Of a stretch of 5,808 nucleotides of DNA, positions 1 to 5,135 are shown in pieces. Within the stretch, counting starts at the first letter, position 1; every line of letters begins with the position of its first letter. A program made the translations under genes and the position numbers. Location of the stretch: the NCBI GenBank assembly GCA_021781855.1, contig JAJXWC010000154.1, positions 1-5,808 on the forward strand. Reading direction: 5' to 3'. Under the pieces are notes generated by a model. That model did not search any database. It saw only the letters and a program-made list of their open reading frames with translations, and had not been told where the DNA came from. The DNA is from Bacillota bacterium (GTDB lineage: Bacteria; Bacillota; Bacilli; Lactobacillales; Streptococcaceae).

Positions 1-44
1 TCTTTCATAGCACGAAGTACAGAGATAGCACACACTTGCTAGGT

Positions 45-70
45 AAAAAAAAATGAGCATTTCTGCTCAT
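45..70 (-). terminator. Rho-independent terminator of the sdaAB-sdaAA operon
   Basis: Read on the minus strand, a perfect 7-bp stem (ATGAGCA paired with TGCTCAT, plus-strand arms 53-59 and 64-70) closes a GAAA loop and is followed at once by eight to nine T residues (plus-strand A run 45-53). It lies about 30 nt after the sdaAA stop codon. In the plus direction the T run is poor, so it should mainly stop leftward transcription. Confidence 0.85.
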
Positions 71-101
71 TCGTCTATTTCGATATTGCACCCATTCATC
101 T

Positions 102-965
102 TTAGCCAAATACTTCCGTCATAATCTTACGTCCTGTTGGTGTCTGTGCAAGTCCGCCTTCAGCAGTTTCACGCCACATTGCAGGCAAAGCACGTCCCAC
201 ATTGTACATGCAAGTCACCACTTCATCAACAGGAATTTTTGTAGCCACACCAGCTAATGCAATATCTGCCGAAATCATCGCCTGTGAAGCTCCCATTGCA
301 TTGCGATGCACACAGGGAATTTCAACCAAACCAGCTACTGGGTCGCAAATCAGTCCCAACATATTTTGCAGCACTAAAGCAATCGCATACCCTGCCTGTT
401 CACCAGAGCCACCTGCTGCTAATACAAGTGCAGCCGATGCCATTGCCGCAGCCGAGCCGACTTCAGCCTGACAGCCCCCCTCAGCTCCAGAAATCGTTGC
501 ATTATTTGCAATTGCTAGTCCAAATGCCCCAGCAGCAAACAAAAATTCCACCTGCTGCTCATGAGTTAAGCTCAATTTTTCCGTTGCTGCAGTCAATACA
601 CCTGGCAGACAACCAGCAGAACCAGCCGTTGGTGTTGCACAAATCAATCCCATCTGAGCATTGACTTCATTGACCGCTACTGCATCGCGCGCCGCACCCA
701 AAATTACATTACCAGACAAAGCATGTCCACCAGCAATATAATCATTCATCAGCTTTGCATCACCGCCAGTCAACCCCGTCCGAGACTTCTCACCAAGCAA
801 TCCTTTCTCGATTGAAGCCAGCATAATCTCAAGGTTTCGCTCCATAAGTTCCCAAATCTGTGCTCGTGTGCGCCCTGTCTGCTCAATTTCGACAGCAATC
901 ATCAATTCTGCTACAGACGAATAATTCTTCGAATCCGCAATCAGTTCTTTTATATTTCTAAACAT
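102..965 (-). CDS. sdaAA: L-serine dehydratase, iron-sulfur-dependent, alpha subunit
   Basis: Catalytic subunit of the two-chain, [4Fe-4S]-dependent L-serine dehydratase (L-serine to pyruvate plus ammonia, cytoplasmic). The 287-residue product has the usual length. Family signatures visible include the segment around residues 108-122 (CATPTAGSAGC) and the glycine-rich ISGAEGGCQAEVG at about 158-170. Cys165, Cys207 and Cys218 have the 42- and 11-residue spacing of the cluster ligands in this family. The extra C-terminal cysteine known from single-chain enzymes is absent, as the protein ends EVFG. Other cysteines are at 109, 119 and 252. The start is ATG at 965, because AGAGGA lies just upstream. 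An in-frame GTG at 980 would add five residues (MIRGK) but has a poorer ribosome binding site. It is the second gene of an operon, 24 nt after sdaAB, and ends before a terminator. Intact; identification is strong. Confidence 0.96.
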   Translation of the reverse strand: MFRNIKELIADSKNYSSVAELMIAVEIEQTGRTRAQIWELMERNLEIMLASIEKGLLGEKSRTGLTGGDAKLMNDYIAGGHALSGNVILGAARDAVAVNEVNAQMGLICATPTAGSAGCLPGVLTAATEKLSLTHEQQVEFLFAAGAFGLAIANNATISGAEGGCQAEVGSAAAMASAALVLAAGGSGEQAGYAIALVLQNMLGLICDPVAGLVEIPCVHRNAMGASQAMISADIALAGVATKIPVDEVVTCMYNVGRALPAMWRETAEGGLAQTPTGRKIMTEVFG

Positions 966-968
966 TTT

Positions 969-975
969 TCCTCTT
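969..975 (-). promoter_or_regulatory. Ribosome binding site that decides the sdaAA start
   Basis: AAGAGGA on the minus strand ends 3 nt before the ATG at 965-963. The spacing is short but the purine run is good. It would overlap codons of the alternative GTG start at 980, which favours the ATG. Confidence 0.6.
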
Positions 976-989
976 ATCACATTGTTCTT

Positions 990-1661
990 CTAATCAAAGA
1001 AATTTACTGCATGCAAATGCGGAATTTGCTTCATTTCTTCAATGACAGCTTCAACATTCGGCGTATCTACTTCTAAAATCATAATCGCTTTCTCACCTTT
1101 TGCCTCACGCGTCACATTCATTTGTGCAATATTGATATCATGCTCTGACAAAACGCTTGACACTCGAGCAATCATTCCAGGCACATCCTCATGAATCACC
1201 ACAAAGGTCGGTACGCCTGCTGAAATTGCAATATCAAAGCCGTTTAACTCCGTTACCTGTATCATTCCGCCACCGATTGAAATTCCCGTCACCGTCATCA
1301 CACGGTCGCCTTTTTTGGCAATCAGCCGTGCAGTATTCGGGTGTTCTGCTCGTTCTTCTGGGTGCGGTACATAGCTCACTTGCATTCCTTGTTCAAAGGC
1401 AATCTGTGGTGCCATCGGCAAACGCTCATCATCAGTATCCATCCCCAAAACTCCTGCCACAAGCGCCACATCAGTACCATGTCCACGATAAGTTTTTGCA
1501 AAACTTTCATACAAGTGAATTTCCAAACTCTCCGGCAAGTCACCAAAAATCGAGCGCACAATTTTCCCGATTCGTGCCGCTCCTGCTGTATGTGAACTAC
1601 TCGGTCCAATCATTACGGGGCCAATAATATCAAAAACGCTTTTATATCGTAAATTATCCAT
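990..1661 (-). CDS. sdaAB: L-serine dehydratase, iron-sulfur-dependent, beta subunit (ACT domain)
   Basis: Small subunit of the two-chain Fe-S L-serine dehydratase, partner of the downstream sdaAA product. The 223-residue protein begins with the family hallmark GPSSSHTAGA at residues 19-28. It continues with TYRGHGTD (57-64), HPNTAR (107-112) and ISIGGG (127-132). The C-terminal part from about residue 150 (PTFVVIHEDVPGMIARV onward) is an ACT domain, a small-molecule binding fold that in related enzymes helps sense serine. The start is ATG at 1661, with AAAAGGA about 7 nt upstream. It is the first gene of the operon; the sdaAA ATG follows 24 nt after its TAG stop. The leader of about 78 nt contains a repeat-like segment also found before the HesB-like gene at 4763. 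Intact and of normal length. Confidence 0.96.
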   Translation of the reverse strand: MDNLRYKSVFDIIGPVMIGPSSSHTAGAARIGKIVRSIFGDLPESLEIHLYESFAKTYRGHGTDVALVAGVLGMDTDDERLPMAPQIAFEQGMQVSYVPHPEERAEHPNTARLIAKKGDRVMTVTGISIGGGMIQVTELNGFDIAISAGVPTFVVIHEDVPGMIARVSSVLSEHDINIAQMNVTREAKGEKAIMILEVDTPNVEAVIEEMKQIPHLHAVNFFD

Positions 1662-1676
1662 TTCTTTATCCTTTTA

Positions 1677-1712
1677 CCAGACAGCCTTAAGGGCACCTCT
1701 AAAACTGCCAAT
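1677..1712 (-). repeat. Repeat-like leader segment, copy 1 (sda leader)
   Basis: On the minus strand this segment runs from ATTGGCAGTTTT through GGTGCCCTT to GTCTGG, ending just before the sdaAB ribosome binding site. It aligns with small gaps to 4722-4754 on the plus strand, which sits at the same place before another gene. The plus-strand piece AAGGGCACCTCTAAAACT (1689-1706) also resembles the left arm of the second copy at 4700-4717. The outer arm of this copy is degenerate or missing. It could be a decayed palindromic interspersed repeat or a shared leader element; the similarity was judged by eye. Confidence 0.45.
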
Positions 1713-1745
1713 TCAAATTTGGAAAATTGAAGTAACCACTTTAAA

Positions 1746-1754
1746 ATCATACCA
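1746..1754 (-). promoter_or_regulatory. Extended -10 promoter of sdaAB-sdaAA
   Basis: The minus strand reads TGG followed by TATGAT, an extended -10 element (TGn-TATGAT, 5 of 6 matches to TATAAT). No good -35 hexamer sits at 17 bp, which is common for extended -10 promoters. Transcription would start near 1740, giving a leader of about 78 nt. The promoter lies directly beyond the terminator of the NADH dehydrogenase gene, so the sda operon is probably expressed independently. Confidence 0.5.
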
Positions 1755-1778
1755 CAATTTACCATAAAATTCAGCAAG

Positions 1779-1808
1779 AAAAAAACTCTTCCCGAAGGAA
1801 GAATTTTT
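1779..1808 (-). terminator. Rho-independent terminator of the NADH dehydrogenase gene
   Basis: On the minus strand a 6-bp stem (TCTTCC with GGAAGA, plus-strand arms 1787-1792 and 1797-1802) closes a UUCG tetraloop on a C-G pair, an especially stable arrangement. Seven T residues follow after one G (plus-strand A run 1779-1785). An outer A/T stem with one mismatch extends it. It begins only 2 nt after the stop codon at 1811. Confidence 0.85.
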
Positions 1809-1810
1809 GT

Positions 1811-3943
1811 TTAACGTCCTTTATAAATCGACCGCGACTTACCATACCATATTTGCCCAAGTATCTTCTGCAGCCAAGGTTGAAGCCATTTATCAATACC
1901 GAAAGCACGACCGGCACCAGCCATAAGTGCGATTGCAACTGGAATGTACCAAAGCGATACCCAAGTCAACATACCTGTTGAAGCAAACATTACTGTCAAA
2001 CCAGCCGTTGCTGCTGAAGCAATAAATGTAAATGCTCCACCAAGGATAGCAAGTGCAAGCAGCAATTCAACGATTGACATGATACGTTGCAGCCAAAGTG
2101 CTGTTTCATAGTTAGGAACAATCAATTTCATCATCGGTTGCATCCAAGTTGGAACACCACCTGTGGTTGTTTTAGGCATTGTGCCATATTCATAAGTCAA
2201 GCCCCATACATGCTTGATGCCATTAGCATCTGTTGTTGTACGGAAAATGCTGTCCCAGAACCCAACGTGCTGTGGAGCTGCATGAGCTACACTTGACGAA
2301 GCAGAGGTAGCCACACTTGATACACTTGAAGCAGCACCTGTTGCACCCGCTGCAGCATCTGCTACTGACGAACTTGAAGAAACAACTGATGAAGACGAAG
2401 CGGCGGCGCCTGTTGCACCTGCTGCAGCATCAGAAGCTTTTGAAGCTACTGTGCCTGCTGCTTTTGCAGCCGTCTTAACTGCTGGAGCTTCAAGCCAACC
2501 ACCAGAATATTTCATGAAAGTTGAAATCTTAACTGTATTTCCCATCCAAGAGCTACCGCCAGCCGCTGTACTACCAAAGACTTTTGGCACAGCATCAAGC
2601 AACCAAATCAAGCCGTAGAACAAACGAAGCGGAAGCAACCAGAGTACATTACCACGGCGAGAAATATGCCCGCGCATAAAGTTACGGTTATCTTCTGTAT
2701 GGAAGAATTCATTTTTAAGGTAAGTAAAGAGATAGTAAGCCGAGTTGATTTGCAGTGTGTAGAGAATGTAGATGAAGTTTTTCATCAACATTGCCCAAAA
2801 ACCTGTCAAACGGGTTTTGCCAATCATGGCAACGCCCCATTGAGAGCCAACAGAAACCATTGTTCCTTGGTATTTACCGACAAACTTCTCTTTTTCACCG
2901 CCTTTAATTTCGGCGATGATATTATCTGCAGCAACGTGTCCAGTCTGTTCAGCAGCTTCAACGATTTGTGGCTGAGGGCGACCTGTTTTGGCGTCCATAT
3001 TACCTGAAACGTCACCAGCTACATAGATGCCTTTTCCTTCAAAACCAACAGCTTCCATATAGTCATTTGCAAGAAGACGGTGTCCACGTTCTGTTTCAGT
3101 AAGTTCATAAGGTACAGCTTGTGTATTGCCTTGCACCCCTGTTGTCCAGATAAGTGTATATGAAGGAATTTCTTTTTGAACTTTCTCTTCATCACGTCCA
3201 CCAACATTAACAACGATATGGTCTTTAGCAACGGCTGTAATTCCGTGATTAACAAGGACATTAACATTTTTCTTTTGAAGATAAGCAAGCGCCTTGTCTG
3301 CTTGTTTACGGTCCAATGTGTTCAAAATCGTTGGCATCATTTCAACGACATTGAGCGTGATTTCTTCTGGATTGATTTTCCAGTCAGTTGCCACTTTCTT
3401 ACGCCAGTCAATGAGTTCACCGACCATTTCGATGCCAGTAAAGCCAGAACCCGCAACATTGAAAGTGAGCATAGCTTTACGTTTAGCATCATCACGTTCT
3501 ACTGAAGCGAGCTGTACCATACGTTCAAGCTGACGCTTGATTTTCATTGCGTCTTCAAGTGACCAAAGCGTGAAGCCAAAATCTTTTACGCCTGGAACAC
3601 CAAAGTCATTTGGCTCACCACCGATGGCAACGATAACATAATCGTATTCGTAAACACCATGTTCTGTGATGACTTTTTTGCCTTCTTTGTCGAGTTTAAC
3701 GACACTATCTGTAATCAGGCTCACGTTTTTACGTTTGCCGAGTAATCTTTGCAAGTCATATTGCGCGTTTGTGAAAGGAACGCGTCCAGCTGCAACTTCG
3801 TGAAGCTGTGTCATCATGGTCTGGTAACTGTGTTTGTCGATGAGGGTAATCTCAGCGTCGTTTTTCAATTTGCTTGAAAGCTTACGAGTGGCTGAAAGTC
3901 CTGCAAAACCAGCACCGATGACTACAATTTTCTTCTTAGCCAT
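1811..3943 (-). CDS. Type II NADH dehydrogenase (NDH-2) with C-terminal DoxX-like membrane domain
   Basis: Membrane-bound flavoprotein expected to oxidise NADH and reduce a quinone without pumping protons (NoxA/NoxB kind in lactococci). Residues 1-410 are the NDH-2 core: FAD motif GAGFAG (10-15) with Asp36, NADH motif GSGFTG (165-170), AGDV (309-312) and a quinone-site-like stretch PQPQIVEAAEQTG (323-335). An amphipathic segment at about 381-410 should attach to the membrane. A DoxX-like part follows: one membrane helix (about 433-453), a long insert, then roughly three helices (about 615-676) and the typical GAGRAFGIDKWL ending. The insert carries an Ala/Ser-rich stretch (about 488-556) with a repeated DAAAGATGAA. 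With 710 residues it is much longer than a bare NDH-2 (about 400). Listeria Ndh2, used in extracellular electron transfer, also has a C-terminal membrane domain. Start ATG at 3943, AGGAG 11 nt upstream. It has its own promoter and terminator. Family certain; exact orthologue not. Confidence 0.93.
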   Translation of the reverse strand: MAKKKIVVIGAGFAGLSATRKLSSKLKNDAEITLIDKHSYQTMMTQLHEVAAGRVPFTNAQYDLQRLLGKRKNVSLITDSVVKLDKEGKKVITEHGVYEYDYVIVAIGGEPNDFGVPGVKDFGFTLWSLEDAMKIKRQLERMVQLASVERDDAKRKAMLTFNVAGSGFTGIEMVGELIDWRKKVATDWKINPEEITLNVVEMMPTILNTLDRKQADKALAYLQKKNVNVLVNHGITAVAKDHIVVNVGGRDEEKVQKEIPSYTLIWTTGVQGNTQAVPYELTETERGHRLLANDYMEAVGFEGKGIYVAGDVSGNMDAKTGRPQPQIVEAAEQTGHVAADNIIAEIKGGEKEKFVGKYQGTMVSVGSQWGVAMIGKTRLTGFWAMLMKNFIYILYTLQINSAYYLFTYLKNEFFHTEDNRNFMRGHISRRGNVLWLLPLRLFYGLIWLLDAVPKVFGSTAAGGSSWMGNTVKISTFMKYSGGWLEAPAVKTAAKAAGTVASKASDAAAGATGAAASSSSVVSSSSSVADAAAGATGAASSVSSVATSASSSVAHAAPQHVGFWDSIFRTTTDANGIKHVWGLTYEYGTMPKTTTGGVPTWMQPMMKLIVPNYETALWLQRIMSIVELLLALAILGGAFTFIASAATAGLTVMFASTGMLTWVSLWYIPVAIALMAGAGRAFGIDKWLQPWLQKILGQIWYGKSRSIYKGR
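2331..2431 (-). repeat. Direct repeat in the Ala/Ser linker of the NADH dehydrogenase
   Basis: Two 29-bp units at 2331-2359 and 2403-2431 match at 26 positions and lie 72 bp (24 codons) apart. Each encodes DAAAGATGAA. The stretch between them codes mostly for Ser, Ala and Val. This points to linker growth by internal duplication. It is also locally richer in G and C than its surroundings. Confidence 0.85.
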
Positions 3944-3992
3944 TTAAGGTTTTTCTCCTAATTAGATATAAAATAATAATAATTCATTATCT

Positions 3993-4021
3993 ATTATACT
4001 GCTTTACACGCCATTTGTAAA
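3993..4021 (-). promoter_or_regulatory. Sigma-A promoter of the NADH dehydrogenase gene
   Basis: On the minus strand TTTACA (4021-4016, 5 of 6 to TTGACA) and a perfect TATAAT (3998-3993) are separated by exactly 17 bp. Transcription would begin near 3986, giving a leader of about 43 nt that holds the AGGAG ribosome binding site at 3959-3955. This is the best promoter in the window. Confidence 0.8.
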
Positions 4022-4024
4022 GTT

Positions 4025-4071
4025 TTTGTGAATAAAATAATTTGTGAATTTCTTTGTTCCTTTTTCACAAA
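4025..4071. promoter_or_regulatory. Cluster of TTTGTGAA half-sites upstream of the NADH dehydrogenase promoter
   Basis: TTTGTGAA occurs at 4025-4032 and 4041-4048 on the plus strand, 16 bp apart, and its exact inverse TTCACAAA at 4064-4071. Relative to the predicted start near 3986 the three sites lie at about -39 to -85, next to the -35 box. TTGTGAA/TTCACAA are the half-sites of the NADH-sensing repressor Rex, but the normal close inverted spacing is not present. An unknown activator or chance in AT-rich DNA remain possible. Confidence 0.3.
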
Positions 4072-4085
4072 CTCTGCAAAAAATG

Positions 4086-4117
4086 AAAAGCGTTGTCAAA
4101 TTTGACAACGCTTTTTT
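4086..4117 (-). terminator. Terminator after the small histidine-rich protein gene
   Basis: A perfect inverted repeat with 15-bp arms and no spacer (AAAAGCGTTGTCAAA and its complement, centred between 4100 and 4101) forms a GC-capped hairpin about 78 nt after the stop codon at 4193. T-rich tails lie on both sides: TTTTCATTTTTT on the minus strand and TTTTTT on the plus strand. It could work both ways, but only the minus-strand gene reads into it. Confidence 0.8.
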
Positions 4118-4192
4118 ATCTCAACAGTACGTGAGTTTTGAAGTGAGAACTTCATAGGTTGAAACTTTCACTGAATTAGTCTTTGCCTCATT

Positions 4193-4558
4193 TTACTCTT
4201 CTTCATAATTTTTCATAACAGCGTTTTCAGAAAGTCCCAAACATTTTGTAAATGGAAGCACATAGTCGATGTCTTCAAATTGTTTATCTTTTACAACAGA
4301 TATGCGGCTCATACCATTTTTCACTTCAACAGTGAGCTTGTGGTGATTGTCAATAAACAGATGAATATTATCACTGTCTCCGTGGTGAATACTGACGCCG
4401 AGAATTTTGCCGTCATGTAGCTCACAGGTTTGTGCGCCATGAAGGTAGCTATCAACCACAAGTTTCATGATTGCATTTTCGACATTTGGACTGTTCGTGC
4501 TCACTTCTTCAATGTGTGGATGCTCGTAGTTTTCTACTTGAATTCTTTTGTGTCTCAT
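4193..4558 (-). CDS. Hypothetical histidine-rich small protein
   Basis: I do not recognise this 121-residue protein. The start is ATG at 4558, with a strong GGAGGT 7 nt upstream; the longer in-frame reading to 4648 would run through this ribosome binding site and the likely promoter, so it is rejected. The protein has ten histidines (3, 13, 15, 40, 48, 58, 59, 66, 72, 73), nine of them between 13 and 73 and two as HH pairs. Cysteines are only at 45 and 106. The end is acidic (NYEEE). No signal peptide or membrane segment is visible, so a soluble cytoplasmic protein is likely. The alternation of short hydrophobic and polar stretches at 50-90 suggests beta strands. It is transcribed alone, divergent from the HesB-like gene. 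Metal binding is conceivable from the histidines but is only a guess. Confidence 0.75.
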   Translation of the reverse strand: MRHKRIQVENYEHPHIEEVSTNSPNVENAIMKLVVDSYLHGAQTCELHDGKILGVSIHHGDSDNIHLFIDNHHKLTVEVKNGMSRISVVKDKQFEDIDYVLPFTKCLGLSENAVMKNYEEE

Positions 4559-4565
4559 TTTGAGT

Positions 4566-4571
4566 ACCTCC
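4566..4571 (-). promoter_or_regulatory. Ribosome binding site that fixes the start of the histidine-rich protein
   Basis: GGAGGT on the minus strand, 7 nt before the ATG at 4558, is nearly a perfect anti-16S match. It shows that the coding region begins at 4558 and not at the upstream in-frame ATG near 4648. Confidence 0.8.
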
Positions 4572-4586
4572 ATTCTTCTTAATTCT

Positions 4587-4614
4587 ATTTTACCAAGAAT
4601 TTCTATAAGAACAA
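4587..4614 (-). promoter_or_regulatory. Promoter of the histidine-rich protein gene
   Basis: On the minus strand TTGTTC (4614-4609) and TAAAAT (4592-4587) are 16 bp apart, and TGG directly before the -10 makes it an extended -10 element. The start would be near 4580, about 22 nt before the ATG, just leaving room for the ribosome binding site. Confidence 0.5.
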
Positions 4615-4672
4615 AATGAGATACAAATAAGATTCCCTCATAATTCAAATTTTAGCAATCATTCGATTGATT

Positions 4673-4681
4673 TGATAAAAT
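4673..4681 (+). promoter_or_regulatory. Extended -10 promoter of the HesB-like gene
   Basis: TGA followed by TAAAAT is an extended -10 element; no clear -35 box is seen upstream. Transcription would begin near 4688, giving a leader of about 75 nt that contains the repeat-like element at 4700-4754. It lies back to back with the minus-strand promoter at 4587-4614. Confidence 0.45.
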
Positions 4682-4699
4682 GAAGCAAAGACTTAGTTT

Positions 4700-4754
4700 A
4701 GGGGACATCTAAAAACTCAAAATTAGCAGTTTTTTAAGCTACCCTTCAGTCTGG
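4700..4754 (+). repeat. Repeat-like palindromic leader segment, copy 2 (HesB-like gene leader)
   Basis: The left arm AGGGGACATCTAAAAACT (4700-4717) and the right arm AGTTTTTTAAGCTACCC (4728-4744) can pair imperfectly. The core is AAAAACT with AGTTTTT around a 10-nt loop, with GGG opposite CCC outside. The right half, continuing to GTCTGG at 4749-4754, resembles the sda leader segment at 1677-1712. GTCTGG overlaps the first bases of the GGAGG ribosome binding site. The stem is AT-rich and weak, so it is unlikely to be a terminator. Confidence 0.45.
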
Positions 4755-4762
4755 AGGTTGCA

Positions 4763-5107
4763 ATGAATATTAGTTTTGATGAAACTGTCAAATCACGTTT
4801 AGCTGCTTTGACAAAAAATAAGTCAGCGGATTTTGTGTTGGATTTTGACCACACATTGAGCCGCGAGAATGTTGGTCAGGATTGCTGTGGGATTACACGC
4901 TATCGAGTGGTCGCAGTAGCTAAGGGGCAAGTCCCCACAATCTTTGACGGGAAAATTTCCTCAAATTTCGGCGATATTTTTTATCAGAAATGGGGAAAGA
5001 TGTATTTGGACGAAACCATGCAAATCCGAATGAACGGCACTTTAATTGAAATTATGGGCGCTGGCGAGTTGATTGCACCAAATATTGAACTGGTTGATTT
5101 TAGATAA
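4763..5107 (+). CDS. HesB-like / iron-sulfur cluster biosynthesis family protein
   Basis: A 114-residue cytoplasmic protein that resembles the short HesB-like (Fe-S biosynthesis fold) proteins common in streptococci and lactococci. Supporting features are the N-terminal MNISFDETV, a central CCGITRYRVVAV (residues 41-52), the YLDETMQIRM stretch (81-90) and the ending GELIAPNIELVDFR (101-114). True A-type Fe-S carriers have one cysteine in the middle and a C-terminal CxC. Here the only cysteines are Cys41 and Cys42 and there is no CxC, so a normal cluster-carrier role is doubtful; the function of this subfamily is not known to me. The start ATG at 4763 has GGAGG 5 nt upstream. It is a single-gene unit with its own promoter, a leader resembling that of sdaAB, and a terminator shared with the convergent hydrolase gene. 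Confidence 0.8.
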   Translation: MNISFDETVKSRLAALTKNKSADFVLDFDHTLSRENVGQDCCGITRYRVVAVAKGQVPTIFDGKISSNFGDIFYQKWGKMYLDETMQIRMNGTLIEIMGAGELIAPNIELVDFR

Positions 5108-5135
5108 AAAAGACTGAAAAAATCAGTCTTTTTTT
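5106..5135. terminator. Bidirectional terminator between the HesB-like and hydrolase genes
   Basis: AGACTGA (5111-5117) and TCAGTCT (5123-5129) form a perfect 7-bp stem around a loop of five A, lengthened by flanking A and T runs. T tails exist in both directions (5130-5135 on plus; the A run 5106-5110 on minus). It serves convergent genes. The hydrolase stop codon TGA (5125-5123) is part of the stem. Confidence 0.85.

Noticed and set aside
1..44. Possible 3' end of a plus-strand gene reading to a TAG at 40-42
   Set aside because: Only 13 codons are visible, with no recognisable sequence, so neither strand nor function can be supported.
202..664. Two open frames on the plus strand opposite sdaAA
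   Set aside because: They overlap each other and a clearly conserved gene on the other strand, have no ribosome binding site or recognisable domain, and their composition is that of antisense reading of an alanine-rich gene.
1157..1627. Overlapping open frames on both strands within sdaAB
   Set aside because: All are shadows of the well-supported sdaAB frame; no family resemblance and no start signals.
1715..1729. CodY-box-like sequence in the sda leader
   Set aside because: It matches the AATTTTCWGAAAATT consensus at only about 10 of 15 positions, which is common by chance in AT-rich spacers.
2666..3533. Several open frames of 63-113 codons inside the NADH dehydrogenase gene
   Set aside because: The 710-residue frame carries all NDH-2 motifs through this region, so the others are out-of-frame by-products.
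4087..4100. Catabolite-response (cre) site resemblance in GAAAAGCGTTGTCA
   Set aside because: The spacing is off by one in the best register and three key positions fail; the sequence is fully explained by the hairpin arm.
4120..4192. Short inverted repeats (for example GAAGT/ACTTC at 4140-4153) after the histidine-rich gene
   Set aside because: Stems of about 5 bp without a T run; the strong palindrome at 4086-4115 is a sufficient terminator.
4559..4648. 30-residue N-terminal extension of the histidine-rich protein (start at 4648)
   Set aside because: The extension crosses the extended -10 promoter and the GGAGGT ribosome binding site for the ATG at 4558, and the upstream ATG has no good ribosome binding site.
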